Part shown: positions 33,060 to 46,068 of the stretch, piece by piece
How the letters are laid out: each line of letters opens with the position of its first letter
Numbering within the stretch: the first letter of the stretch is position 1
Source of the DNA: Trichostrongylus colubriformis
Lineage: Eukaryota; Nematoda; Chromadorea; Rhabditida; Trichostrongylidae
Assembly: GCA_963978905.1 (NCBI GenBank)
Contig: OZ022258.1
Location: forward strand, 50,948,591-51,012,590
Direction of reading: 5' to 3'
DNA: 64,000 nt
Made by a program: the position numbers and the translations under genes
The notes under the pieces: generated by a model
What the model was told of the DNA's origin: nothing
What the model saw: only the letters and a program-made list of their open reading frames with translations
The model's database searches: none

Positions 33060-33450
33060 TACCAGATGAGATTAGATGTGGTAATCTGTTGCGAAAATCC
33101 GGGTAAAAGCGCGACACTGTGATAGCCATCTTCCGTGAAGCATTGTAATCACCTTCCCGAGTTTCTCCCTGTAGGCGTTGTCATTTGTTGTCGCGTAAGA
33201 TGTATTTCAATCATTGATAATGATGTGAAACAAGTGAAATAACGAGCAATATTAAACAAAGAAAATAGTGAAAGGGTAAATAAGCCAAGAAGGAGAAATA
33301 AAAAGGTTTCCATGGTACTAAAACCCAATTCAAGCAAAGCTCTTCAATGAATTGCATACTCGACGTTTTGGCGTGATCTTAAGCGCGTGTGTGCAATTGC
33401 GGTAATCTGAACGAACTGTAATTGTTCACCGTAAGCTAAAATTACCCCTT
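33060..33450. repeat. diverged copy of the 462-bp repeat
   Basis: Matches unit two of the 10205-11125 duplication: TGTCATTTGTTGTCGCGTAA against TGTCATTTGTTGTCTCTTAG, and CACCGTAAGCTAAAATTACC against TACCGTAGGCCAAAATTACC. Confidence 0.6.
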
Positions 33451-33465
33451 TCGGTGCCTCCAAAG

Positions 33466-33915
33466 AAAACCGTCCACGAGATTGGAGTTCTTATTTACCC
33501 AAACATTTGTTGTATTTGCTTACGACAGATCACGTGCAAAGTTTTACGCGAAAAAAGCAGGCTGAGTACAGCTCCTAAAAGTAAAGTACAACAAGGTGGA
33601 ACATTTCGTGGTGGCATGAAGAGCGCTAAAGGGCTGTGGAGCGAAGGGGCGGCAGTCAGTGATCGGAGACGCAGAAAGGGAAAGAACCGATTGAGCGCAA
33701 AACGCAACGGACTGTGCTCCTCGCCTCCGACAACTATTGGAAGTTCCTTTGGCGGGAATTCAAACCAGTTGGTGTTTCATTAGGTTTTCAACTTATGCGC
33801 TAATGCTAAGGATTCTTTTTTTTTATTCTTCTAGTGTTTTTGTACGAGTACTTATTGTAGTGCACTGGTTTTGAGCGGTATTGGGATTACGGAAATTCTA
33901 TGCACGATTACATTC
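33466..33915. mobile_element. foldback element of the AATCGTGCAC family, old copy
   Basis: The left arm contains TTGTTGTATTTGCTTACGAC and CGTGCAAAGTTTTACGCGAA, matching the left arm at 43,831. The core (GGCAGTCAGTGATCGGAGAC) matches the core at 43,500. The right end has TGCACGATTAC. Confidence 0.55.
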
Positions 33916-36120
33916 TATGCTATTATGGTATCTATCCTATCCTATCCATAAAAGGCTTACTCAACATAGCAAGCTTTGCCTTACTAGTTGACCCTTCGAC
34001 CATTCTAATACGAGTGGCGCCACTTTTCAATGCACCACCACCCCGAAATTGAAGAACTAAGGAATAAAGAAAGCTTGCTGTCGTGGAAGATTCCGATCCG
34101 TGGTGACTAGCGGACCCATGAGATCCATCAGATTTTGTAGACGAAAGTTCCACTATGAGACACCAGGGTATCATGCAGTTCCAGAAAACACTTATACGCT
34201 TAACACAAAAGACTAAATAGGCATATAAGGTGCGGTCGCAAGAAGAAACGGGTTCAACGAGAGACAAATCATATTATTGACCATGAGACATACTGCGCTT
34301 TCAGAACGAAGACCATTACGCCTTCATCCTATGTACCTGGTAAGTTGTTCTCTACCCTTGGAGCAATGTCTTCATCGGAACCATCATATGAAAAACATCG
34401 TTTCTCGAAAAGAGACCAGTTTAAGTCCTAAGTAAAGATATATAGCCGTATAAATGCATTCGATAATATCGCTGAGATTACATAGTTCAGTCTTTGACCC
34501 TCTCTCTCTCTGATTAAAGTTACAAGACACCGATTCAAACGAACCTATTAGTCTAGAGCACCAGATGACCCCAGATCTTTGTAAAAAAAATGATACATAA
34601 AAACTTTCACAGCCTTCATGGAAATGCTTCATCACTAAGCAACTGAGTAAGTCTTAATTTCTCGGGTTTTTTCGACTGCGAAATTCAATTTTTGAAATAA
34701 ACATCGATGAAGAGATTCCTCGGTCATCTCTTTTCATGGAAAAAGAAATGGAGACTGTGGTTGAAGCATTCATCACCCAATTACCACAACCGAATACAAA
34801 AGCCGTCGAACAGAGCCAGAAACGTCTACAATAAGTCGTGAGCAAGAAAAGGTTACGGTCGCTTTTTCATCTGCTGTGTAATTTACAGGCAATAATTCAC
34901 AATGTGACAGCGCTCTACTTTAAGTTGACTTTGATGAAGGAGAATTTGAAATCTGCATGTATTTTATCACATGTGATGGAATAATCGATGCCCTTTGCAT
35001 TGATCTGTTCAAAGATGAGAGATGATTTTTTTTATTTCTTCAAATCTGAGATAGAAGTTTAAAATAAGGAATAATAAAGATTATTTGAAGTCAGTTCATC
35101 AAGGAAATGATTTTCATGGCCGTTCAGGAGGAGTACAGGCGAAAGTCATGGAGAAGGACCAATGAAGACCTTCTCGAAAGGTCGTCATTTCATCGCAGGA
35201 GCAGAGATTGGAATAATTATTCGAACTGAGTTTTGAATTGTACTGGGTGCTCTCTCCACGAACCTTTTCCACAGAAAATATTGAAAGCTTCCACGAAATC
35301 GCGAGCAAAATATCGTAGAAATTCAGCCTGAACCCTAATGATTAGATTTATTGCAGTCTTACGTGAGAAAATTTATCTCATAAAAAACTTCAATCGGTTT
35401 GTCTCTTTGCAACTTCCAAACAATTACCTGGAAACCTGGATTAGATTGGTAAATACCCATACCTCTCATGGTTACTGACCTGGTAAGTACACTTACCCCT
35501 CAACAACTTGATGGACGCCCCTCATCACCAAGTCACTGAGGGGTAAATGTACCTACTAGATCGCCTTTAGGACTTTTGGATACCCTTACCCTTTAGCTAC
35601 CAAGTCACAACCTAAACATAGGCACATGAAAGATCTCGAACAGAAGTGCGCTCGTCCATTAAGGCACTCGATAATGTTCAAAGGCATTTAAAAACCTCGA
35701 AAACTGGAGTACCTGGAGAGAAGAAAGCCAAGCGACAGGTGTTCCTGTACTGTATAAGAAAGAAGGAGAGAAAACCTTCAAAATGAACATCCATTTCAGT
35801 CCAATTCATAAGAAAGATGATTGATATACTACAGAAAACACCCGCTAGTTGTATGAGGATCGGAGAGAAAACGAGTTAAGCACGTAGCCATCTTACATCA
35901 TTGCCAGTGAATAGCATGTATGCGTTATCAAGATTAACGAATCTGTGACTGGAAGATGGTAAACCCGAACGATAGAAAACGTTTGAACCAGTTAGCTATG
36001 TACGCGAAGTTTCAAATGGAGCAATGAAAAAGAAAAGTGAGGGAGATATCATCAACGAAACCTGAGCGCATCACGACTTTTTAAGAAAGTGCCATACACG
36101 GAGAAGGAGAAAATATTCCT
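33916..36120. other. about 2.2 kb with no recognisable gene
   Basis: Contains the 76-nt hairpin at 35,481-35,556. ORFs are short and unremarkable. Confidence 0.3.
35481..35556. repeat. imperfect hairpin of about 76 nt
   Basis: The left arm TACACTTACCCCTCAACAAC pairs with GTCACTGAGGGGTAAATGTA on the right. The ends TGGTAAGTAC and GTACCTACTA are weaker. It may be a small MITE or a cruciform-forming repeat. Confidence 0.6.
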
Positions 36121-36344
36121 GGTGCTATCGCAATGAGGGGAGGGGGGCATCTTATAAAAAGTTGCTAATCAAAGCATCTTGGAGGGATCCTTGAGGGGTC
36201 AATCTGCATATGCAGGCATATATTTTTGCCTAAGCCCCGCTGGAGGAAAGAAGGGATTCCTTCCCTCTTTTAGGCTTAAATGAAAAACATGTCCATAGCA
36301 GGATGCCCCCCCCCCCCCTCCCATTGCGATAGGACCATATTCCT
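36113..36344. mobile_element. MITE with 8-bp target duplication ATATTCCT
   Basis: ATATTCCT occurs perfectly on both sides (36113-36120 and 36337-36344). The 216-bp body has inverted ends GGTGCTATCGCAATG and, reversed, GGTCCTATCGCAATG, followed by G-rich tracts, one a 13-base homopolymer. An 8-bp duplication points to the hAT superfamily. The ends differ from the GCGGCG MITE family. Confidence 0.88.
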
Positions 36345-39300
36345 CAGCTAGAAAAAGGGGATGCAAGTGAGTAGATGGGAGGTGGCTAATTCACTTGAAA
36401 GTTGAATGAAGTATTCTAAGGCAAGCGTAGTAGGAACCAGAGAAAACGAAAAAGAGCAAAGCATAGAGACCAGGAAAGAAAGCCATAGGCGATGATAATT
36501 CAGCATAGGCTACAGCAACCGACCAGGACGTGGAAGGAAAGTGACTGTGAGGGAATCAGACGTTGATACGATGATGAAGGCATATAGTGAATAAAGCCAA
36601 GGGTAATGGTGAAGGCTGAAGACCTTGCTTGGCGAATAGGGTATAGCCTCGTGTCGAGAATTTTTTTGAAAAAAAACAACCCATCCCTTTTCCCTAACCG
36701 AAATACAACTCCTTTCAGAAATTCCTCGACTCATGCTGAGGCTGCCGAGAAGTCGTAGAACAAGGAGCAAACATGGAGCAGTGATATGTAGCGTTACCGC
36801 ACGCAAGGTCCTGAAGTGGAGACCCGGTTCGGATCTTGCCTAGCTCGAGCAACCTCTCTATATTTCTTATATGATATCAAACCCGCCCGGCTTTACAGTT
36901 CATTATAATAGACTTGTACACTCTCGCTATCATGAAATCGATTTCGTAGGAGGTCAAAAATGTGAGAAAAAATTCACTACCCTGTCGCTGATGAGATGGT
37001 CTCAAAGACGTGGTACGGGTAGTCAGCGTCGACTATCAAAAAATTATTGAATACGAATGAAGAGGTGTGAACCATACGAACGTTAGGAAAGAATGGAAAG
37101 GAACAGCCATAAACCCAACGAATAAAACCCTTCCCGGTTTACTCAGAAAAAAGGTGGGTTCTGTTCACAAAAAGGGGCGGGCGCTGTTAGAACAAGTGGC
37201 AGCTGTTGAAATGACGGCTCCTATAAAGCCCCGGGCGCTTCTTCTCATCAAAAAATTCGCCACAAACAGTCTTCCTAGACTCGTACATAGCTTCATTTGG
37301 ATAACATATTTCAGATTTCTCGTTACTCACATGACCTGTGCCACTGTCTTTTAGATTATTATCATTGCATGTATCGAAGTATTAGTATTTTCTGAGATCA
37401 CAGTAAATTTCTCCCTTCTGACCTGTCTCTTTGAACCGATTTAATCTATGATTTACTATAGCAGCTAAGCGACAAACACGCATGTTTGCTGAAACTCCTG
37501 CCACTCAAATTCTTGCGAAATCATCTCAAAGATATACATCACCTGGTCAAGAGATTGAGACGATTCGGTAGCATCAAGGCATAAAAAGTGATCAGTGAAC
37601 CTTATGTGGTTTGGGAAACAGCCATGACGGTTACAAACGTACCAAAGTGATTGATCAAAAAACTCTCTTTCGCTGCACAATATCGTAGAAAGAACAGGAA
37701 TCTAAGAAGAAGAACATTTTCAGTAAGAATTCACGAACGTCTCAAAAAATCGTCATGACTTACTATCAAATGGATTCCGGTCAAGTGAAATAAGGGCGAA
37801 GGGGAAAGTGGCAGAAAAAGAAATAAGAGAAGATGGAACAGTCATGGAGTTGTTGATCAGGGAATTTCGGAATGCGCCATGAAAAAGGCTTCTGTTAAAA
37901 GGGGTATTTGGATCTTTGAATGACTCTACGAAACCATCCTGCCCTCCATCTGTTCATCTCGCATAGTGAGGGTGTCTAGGCTCAGCGAGTGATGTAGCGC
38001 GACCGGAACCGAAAATGAGAGCTATGTAGGGAAGGAAGAGTGTGGAAGAAGGAAAATGTGCAACTATACCTAATCAAATGGCTTGATCACTTACTATTTA
38101 TGGCTGGCCCTCCTGCCTACGAGCCTGCTCTTAAACGATCAAATATTTATTTATTTATTTATTTATTTATCACATATCATTTATCAGATATGACCAGTCG
38201 TCCCGCTTGACTAACGAGCTAAATAGGACATCCCGTGGAGGTTTTCTTAAACTTTCCCGGAAAGAAAGACATGTATGGCTGGTGTAGGCGCCGAGGCGCA
38301 GTGGGCTCCACAGACACTAGCAGTGATGACGGCCTATCTCCACACCCTCCCCGATAAGGTATAATTATATACCAATAAAAAACCATTACTCATTCATCCG
38401 ATAGATTAAAATCTAAGTCCTGACGAGCGAGAATCCTTGGGAGTTAAGCATAAAATTCAATGAAAAGGCAAAGTTAAAGCGAGAAAAGTTATAAAAACGG
38501 AGGGCTCCAAATAAAAGGCAAAAATCCAAATAACGATCTCTATAATCGTTTTTTTTTTCGGAAATTAGCGATTCATAGCTGTGTAAGAGCAGATCAGCGT
38601 AACCGGATAGGGTAGCAAGAAATCACCGACACGGAAACTGATAATATGTCTATACAGTCTCTCTCAAACGATGTTACATAGCATTACATCGACTAAATTG
38701 ATACAGTAGAAACGGGGTCTAGACGGGTCTCACCACGAATAGCACAGAAAATATGTGTGAGGCAATTTCATACACGTGAGCCTAAGCGCAAGGGCCAAAC
38801 GACGCGACTTCAACAATGACAAAATAACACAAAGCAAGCCTACGAAATGAACTTTGCTCATTGTCAGCCATACATGGACGCGAACAACGTGCAATAGCAG
38901 AAAAACAAAAAAAATATTTCCACGACCAATGTTTGTGATCCCATATAGCAGACCAATTCCATCGAATGGACCAAGGAAGCACAGTTAACCTCATCGCTTT
39001 GAAAAAGATGTCAGTGATGCGCTATGAACTATGATTCCGATCAAATCGTGGAGATATGATTGTATGCTTGGTACATACAATGAAATAATCTGCTGTGAAG
39101 TCCAGTTAACTTGAATTGCTTAGTCCGTTTATTGCTGTTTTTATAGCGATTCGTAGGGTAATATTATACCGAGGATGATAGCCTATGAGCAAAAGACATC
39201 GCCTCGGCTGTGAGTCGATCTAGGATCTACACTTCACAAATAGTCGCATAGCTTTATGAGTAAATCAGCAATTTTTATGGCAGGGGCTTCATTAGTGTTT

Positions 39301-42300
39301 TGGACGATAAGGTAATACCGCGTAGATGAATCTGTACATGTACACGTAGAGCACACTGTACATTTCAATACGATCATTTAAGTTTTTCTGGAACTTCTGC
39401 ATGCGACTCCCTCTCTTTTTACACCCACTGGGTTAAACCTGGGCTAAGCTAAACGGACATGGCGCAACTGGGAAGGGTATATAGTAGGTTGAGACAGTGA
39501 AAGGGGTGGAGGAGTGGGAGGAGCGGGCTAAAATATGTTCTGTAGACTGACTATGTCATCCGAAATTGACTCGTATCTCCAATTCTCGCGCCCGAAGGGA
39601 CTTCAGAATGCCAAAATCGCATTTAAATTTTTTTATAATTTTGTTTCGAATTTCTTTCATCCATCCCGTAAAAAGACTCCTTCTGGTACCTCGTATGACG
39701 AAAGCTATAAGTAATCCAAATTGATCAGATGCTAGTCTCGAAATGTCACTGACAGTGTTAAAATGATGTTAACCTATGCTGCTGCTCAAGAAAGGTATAG
39801 CTAAATCAAATAAATGCGCAAAATATCATGATAAATCCGTTGTAAATAAACAGTTATGCAGAAAATTGTAAAGTGGGGCCAGCCAGTCTACAATCAAGTG
39901 TCTTTAGATTTTATTGTGCCAATTCACCGATTTCAGAGGAATGGAAGACATGACTGGGCATTAATCTTGAAGTTGGTCCCAAACCATGGGGTTACCTCAA
40001 CCTAAGACATTAATAAAAAGCGTCAACACACGGAATTGGTCGCCTAATGAGACTCGAATCGCCTATTGAGACTGCTGTAAAAGATTCACGTACGGGCTAA
40101 AAAGTTGACTGGAAGAGTTATCTTCATTAATTGTTCTTGGTTACAAACTGGTCGTGAACAGGATGGCATTTAATCTTCACCCAGAGGAACCGGTAGGAAT
40201 ATGTCTCACCATCTATGGTGTAAAAAGTAATCATAGGACTCGCAGAACAAAGGACAGTTTGAAAGTACAGTGATAAAATATCACAGTTCCTGCTGATTTA
40301 CGGCCATGTGACACTCATGGACAATCGTTACTTGCTGCCCTTCTCATTCACGGAGAAATCAGACGGGTCTTTCGTAGAAGACATGTGAAACCCGCAAAAA
40401 AAAAAACGGGAATCACAAACGGAAAAACTGAACAGGCCGTGACCGATCACGTGATACAAACGTGACCGATGGTGTAACCCATAACCCATCTGGACGGCAC
40501 AACACACAGTTTTCCAACAGATCTACCTAGAGAGAATAGATTGAGCTACAGGCACTGACTATACAACAATGATCAAACAACAAATGGGCCAATGTTGACG
40601 TGCTGATCTGCGCTGCGGCTCGCATGCAATACCTGCGTTTCGTGCAACGGGGAAGTATAAACGAGGTCTCGCCATTAGTGAATCGGATTTTGCTTTGACA
40701 TCTTTTTTCACAGTATGGAAAGATTTCAAAATCTAGCAAAAGAGGGAGAATTAGTGGAAGGCTATCAAAATCGAGTCATAACGATTCGCATGCTAAGATA
40801 GTCTGAAACTGAGAAAGGACAAGCTAATGTGACGTCGCGCCACGCGATTTCTGACAAATTGTGGCCTTCAACTGACGGACTTCTCCCAATTAATCAGTTT
40901 TTCCCCACTTTTTCGTTTTTCCGGTTTTTTTCATGAAGCGGTTTTGCACTGTCGCGTCTTCAAAGGCCATTGTCCGAAACGATTTTTGTAACCTTCATTG
41001 CACGAGTAAATTAGCTAGAACAGCATCAAAATAAGCGATCCCCAAAGGAATCAGGACGAGGAAGGCAGAGAAAGGAAATAAGGAAGAGAACTAGTCGGGA
41101 AAGTTCTCCTCTGGGAACTTTGAATGGATAGACCAGTACTGAGAACAGATGCGGCTGACACGCAACTATGCGCAGCGTCTATTGAGAGTTCGCAGCATCG
41201 CGTAGGTTCCACCTGCACCACACCCTTGTGCGCTTTATCTTACAAGGGAAAGACGCGCAAAAATAAGCAAATAATGAAGTTACGCTCGAACCAAAACAAA
41301 CATAACAATCAATTTCGAAATCGTGATAGATTTGAAACTGGTTCTCAAAACCAGGTATACCCATAAATTAGATGCCAAATTCTGGATGTTCGCTGAATGG
41401 CCACTCAAAAAAGTTATTAGTCAGATTTTAAACAACAGCAGCAGTTCGTATGAGAAATCGTTCAATGAAATGCATATGCATCGAATACCACGATGAAGAC
41501 AGAAAAACAGACAGTGAAGCCACTCATCAACCAGCGACTCAGATAGGGGTCTTTTAATGGATCATGTTGAGGAAGAGTATAAGTGATAAAGGAAGGATGA
41601 TGGAAACAAAAAGTGAAATGAAAAAAGAACCACCATCCTTGCGGGCCGATATGCATGGACATTCACTGGCGACACTGTCAGTGACACTATTGAGTGTAGA
41701 TCAAATCACTACAGACTGCTCAACTTGATCTACAAGCACGATCACCATAAATACATTATTATTTGTCAATATTATAATTAACTTCAATACCAATGTAATT
41801 TGTCAATGTTATTATTACGATCGTTATTTTTCAAATTCTACTTGTGTGTCGCACCATAGAGTGTAAATAATAAATAAATAATAAATACCTTGCTACCTTT
41901 ATGACCCCATTGCAGGAGATATTACACATTAAGATAAGATCATACACCATCATTATTACTATTACTATTATTACTACTAACAGTAATAATTACGATTACT
42001 ATTTTCTGTTATTCTTCTTTTCGTTTTCAATGATTTCTTGAACGAGTTAATGGTCCAAATTGAAGGCAATTGGCAATTAATTTATAAAATCACATCGATA
42101 ACCACTTTACCTATCTAGCACCAGATATTAGTACTATGATCAATTACGATTCACTTTTTTTCTGAAGAAGACGCAACTACATTAACTTCGGTACAAAATC
42201 AGTTGTGACAAGGGGGAAGCAAGTGGAAGGGTGTGATAGTCGAGGTCAGCTTGAGAAGCCTTAGGAAAAATTCCGTAAAATTTCCTCAACCCATATTTGA

Positions 42301-42317
42301 TCTCGGCATCTAGAGCC
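36345..42317. other. about 6 kb with no recognisable gene
   Basis: Read on both strands without finding an exon that could be supported. Only simple-sequence and AT-rich tracts stand out, among them (ATTT)n at 38,144-38,170 and AT-rich trinucleotide-like DNA around 41,950-42,010. Confidence 0.35.
38144..38170. repeat. (ATTT)n microsatellite
   Basis: Six or more uninterrupted TTTA units. The same motif recurs at 18,541 and 54,712; some may be tails of retroposons. Confidence 0.85.
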
Positions 42318-42465
42318 CATTTCGGAGCGTCTGATAGGGCGTGGCCTACGGACTGGTATAAGAATGTATGAAACTCTCCCACCCCGCCACACACTCTCAT
42401 CCTCACCACTCACCTAGGTCCATAGGCCACGCCCTGTCAGGCACTCCGAAATGGCCTGTATTCTT
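42318..42465. mobile_element. foldback MITE with CATTTCGGAG ends
   Basis: Left arm CCATTTCGGAGCGTCTGATA then GGGCGTGGCCTACGGAC; the right arm reversed reads CCATTTCGGAGTGCCTGACA then GGGCGTGGCCTATGGAC. The arms are about 40 bp and the loop about 70 bp. Confidence 0.78.
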
Positions 42466-42559
42466 CTCCTTTTGTCAATCATCTACAGCTTGCTGCTCAC
42501 TCTACTGATGCTGCTAGAGCGAGAAAGTATATAAGGGAAAATAATAGTCAAATGTACCC

Positions 42560-42699
42560 TAAGCGTCAGACATCATAATTTTGCAATTTTGATTTTCGGT
42601 CGCACTTTCGCACGCGATACTGCGACCTTGTCTTGCGTTTATGCAACCAAGCGTGTGGAGCCGTGACATCGCAAAATCGAGACTCCTGACGGCGGCCTG
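42560..42699. mobile_element. short MITE with GTCAGAC ends
   Basis: Left AGCGTCAGACATCATAATTT; right reversed CCGCCGTCAGGAGTCTCGAT; the core has CACGCGATACTGCGACC. Same family as 8158 and 31,033. Confidence 0.68.
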
Positions 42700-43330
42700 A
42701 AAAGGATGATAAGAATAAAGACAAAATGGCATTGGTAGGACTCGGGTACCTCCAATAAAGCGCTCGCAGCAATAAACTAAACTCATGCAAAACTGTGCTA
42801 CTCGTACATGGCGTGTGCGCGAAGGATATCGCAACCGACGCTAGCATCGCCGCATCGGCTCCCTGCGTCCACCAAACTGAACGTGAAAGCTTTTCGGGTT
42901 TTTTTGTGCAAGCATTCCTAGATAAATGTCACCGGAAATTCAACAAATCTGGTCAACGCCTACCATTTCATCAATTATCTTTTTTTTATTGTTTCGGTTA
43001 GAAACCGACATATGAAAAAGAGAAGTGTGAAGATCTATTAAAAAGCGTCATCAAAATGACTCAAAAATTTGTCATTTACAAGATAGGCATTCCTCAATGA
43101 GATGAAAAATAAAGAGAATCGGAGCATTCAGTCTGAGACGGCTTCAAATTAACAAGATCCAAAAATCTCTTTCTGCTCAGGAAGAGAGCTCAGCTGGATA
43201 TTAAAGGGAGCATACATTTATCAATCAAAGTATAGCTCTGACCTATCCTAAAATTAGCGGCAATAAAAATGCGTAGTTTCATTGTTCTCGGGTGTGACTG
43301 AGTGATTTGATGAGGCCAACTTGATTATAG

Positions 43331-43757
43331 AAATCGTTCACGACAATTTGACTTCTTTTGTTACCACATATTTATGCTGTACTCACGAGACACGAGAAAA
43401 AAGATCCACTTGACCCACGGGTTCTCAAAGTAACGTCAACGAGGTGGGGCGGTCCGTGCCCTGGAGGCGGGGCCGCTAGAAGACCGCGGAGCAAAAGGGC
43501 GGCGGTCAGTGATCGGAAAAGCAGAGTGTCAAGCAGGTCGATATTGGATGCGGAACTAGACTGCGATCTCTCCCTCCTGCTGAAAAGAGATTTGGCGGAA
43601 ATTTAAGCGAGTTGCTACCCTTCGGATTTCATGTTTAGCCGTTGAAGCAAATAAACTTTTTTTGACTTTTTTTGTGTCTTTGTTCATGTACTGTATCTAA
43701 TAATCGAATTTTGAGAGGGACTGGAACCATGGAATGTCAGTGCACGATTCCTTTAAA
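43331..43757. mobile_element. foldback element of the AATCGTGCAC family
   Basis: Left end AATCGTTCACGACAATTTGA; right end TGCACGATTCCTTTAAA, the reverse complement of the family end. The GC-rich core contains GGCGGTCAGTGATCGGAAAA. It lies 73 bp from a second member. Confidence 0.65.
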
Positions 43758-43830
43758 AGTGTGCTTCTATCGTATATCATCACAACATCACATCCCCTTT
43801 CTATATTCTCATCTATTTCCTCCCTAAATT

Positions 43831-44261
43831 AAAGGAATCGTGCACAAAAAGTTAGTTTCTTCGTTAGCCATATGGTTATGTTGTATTTGCCTAATAACGG
43901 TCGCATGCAAGGTTTCACCCGAAAAACAGTGAGAATCCGGCCAAGATAAAGTTCCGCAAAGTGGCGGCCAAGGGGGCGGGGCTTCCGGGCAAATTGCCTG
44001 CTCCGCCCTCCGCCACTGTCGGAAACGCATAGTAGGTACATAAATGTACGTAGTAAGTCCCACACTTCGTCTCTGAATGCGGTGGACGACAGAGCAGGCA
44101 TTTGCTCTGAGGTCCCGCCCACTCGGCCGCCACTTCACGGAGCTGTACCTCGGCCCGATTCTCACTTTTCACGTGAAACTTCACATGCGGCCCTTAGTAA
44201 GTAAATACAGCATAAATATAAGAAAAACAGAAAAACCCATTTTGCGTGCACGATTCTTTTG
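43831..44261. mobile_element. foldback element of the AATCGTGCAC family, best-preserved copy
   Basis: The arms are about 170 bp. Left AAAGGAATCGTGCACAAAAA; right reversed AAAAGAATCGTGCACGCAAA. Inner arm parts match as GTGAGAATC.GGCC and AAGTGGCGGCC. No ORF with a recognisable product. Confidence 0.82.
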
Positions 44262-45357
44262 ACTAAACCCTTAAACTCAGGTCGTCATCTCGTCTCTACC
44301 CAGCCTATTGTATGACTGCTGTAGCATTGCCGAGACTGGTGTAATTGCCATTCATCGTCCACCACTGACTTTGAAAGCTCCCTTTTTAGGTTGTTGCATT
44401 TAGTGGAATAAGAAGACGGCTCGACATCTGGCTGGCTGATAAGGTGACACACACACCGAAGCGAACCGGTTTCGAGCGGAGACAACAGTGCGTTGGCCAC
44501 GAACGCACCGGCAACTAACACAGTGTGTGGACAATAAGCCTTGGCTATTCAAATGTAAATTGAGATCTACACAAAGTGGAGCCAAATATATTGGTTGTAG
44601 AACTATTTACGACATTTTCCTCGTAGTTTTCTGGTTTTCTCCCCAATCTCTAGGCCTGCGATAAGAATGACAATCTTCGAAATGAAGTTCAATTAAGTTT
44701 CCTTTACGGAAGATCGAGGTCAAGCAGAGGTCAAAGAGTTTGCTATAAAAGTTAGCTGTGAAAAGGACCAAAAATTTGAATTTTTTCAAAAGTTTTCTCA
44801 CAACTTGAAAAACATGGAAAGACGCTAAACTCAAAAGAGAAAATAAGGAGATCATGGAGAAAAACGATCTTGTTGCAACAGTTGAAAACTTCATAAAGAA
44901 AACATAACGAAGACTGGTTTAAAAAGAGTTGATCATACCCATCACATACACCTTAGTACTGAACTCAAATTTGAAGGGAAGATTGAAAGTACTTGTTGAG
45001 GTGGTCAACTAATGTCCAGTATGGCCGTCCTACCCATCATGTAAGTTCCATACACGACAATTCTGCGGACTCTGCGGATGAAGATGACGCCTCGATCCTT
45101 TACACTAAACCTCCCCCCATGAAATGTAAATAGATTTTTTTTAATATCTATGAGGCCAACTTGGCATAGTGAATTCCAGAATTATCGAAATTGCTTAATT
45201 CCATGTTTTGGCTTTCTCGTGGATGTTTTGTAAGCAATCAACATCTCCCTATGGAATGAAAGTGTTCATTGGCTCACGTTGAAGCAACCAGAAAAATATT
45301 CCATCTTGGATTATGTTCCTGGTTCCATGCCACTAGCTGCTACACCAACTCTATCAC

Positions 45358-45435
45358 CAATTTGATAACACTTTAGTGCCGTGAATGGGTCTAGAGAGGG
45401 ACTCATCTACGGCACTGAAGTGTTATCAAATTTCA
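45358..45435. repeat. near-perfect 78-nt hairpin
   Basis: TTTGATAACACTTTAGTGCC at the left pairs with GGCACTGAAGTGTTATCAAA at the right; pairing continues inwards with a few mismatches to a small loop near 45,395. It has the size and shape of a microRNA precursor but could equally be a tiny MITE. Confidence 0.8.
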
Positions 45436-45636
45436 TATATTTCTATCACAAAATAAGTATTGTGCCATTGATATGGATCAGGAAGTGTGGATAGCTAATT
45501 TAGCCCAGGCATGACCAGTGCACAGAGTCGATCTCCGATTAATTTGCATGATAACGGCGCCATTTGCCGTAATTGCCTTGTGGTGAATTAGAACAAAGAT
45601 CAGTGAGCCCTTTCGAAGCGTTGATGGGTGTTTAAA

Positions 45637-46068
45637 TTAGATGTTTAACTGACCTATTGCTACAAATGTCTGCATGCAATATTTTTTACACAATTTTGAG
45701 TGGTTCTGCACCTTTAGACCAGAAAACAGTATGCCGCTCGACTGCACTAGTACTGTGGCACAGCACTCGATCAGGCGCGCAAGTTTACGGTACAAAAAAC
45801 CGCGCACGCGACGAGCGGCAGATCCTATACGACTTGTTCGTGGCTTGACCTTATGCCACACATCCTGTTTTTGTAGGTGTGCCCGAAAGAGTTTGATAAA
45901 GTCCGGCGACGTCACGTGTTGTGATCTGCAAACTGTCCATGGGGCTACTTCATGGGGCAACAGTTCCTCCCATGGCTCACGGGGCACCTGAATCGTACCC
46001 CACCCCCTTCTCCCATCCACGTAGTTCCGAAAGGGGGCACCGAATGAGTTGATAAAAATCCAGGACAT
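45637..46068 (-). other. 143-codon ORF of unknown nature
   Basis: The longest open frame of the right-hand region starts MSWIFINSFGAPFRNYVDGR. It is not recognised. The plus strand is also open for 105 codons over the same interval, and local GC is raised, so an old repeat is as likely as a gene. No signal peptide, zinc-binding or catalytic motif was seen. Confidence 0.2.

Noticed and set aside
44285..44894. Several minus-strand ORFs with hydrophobic starts
   Set aside because: AT-rich sequence commonly gives hydrophobic translations; no cysteine pattern, splice context or family was seen.
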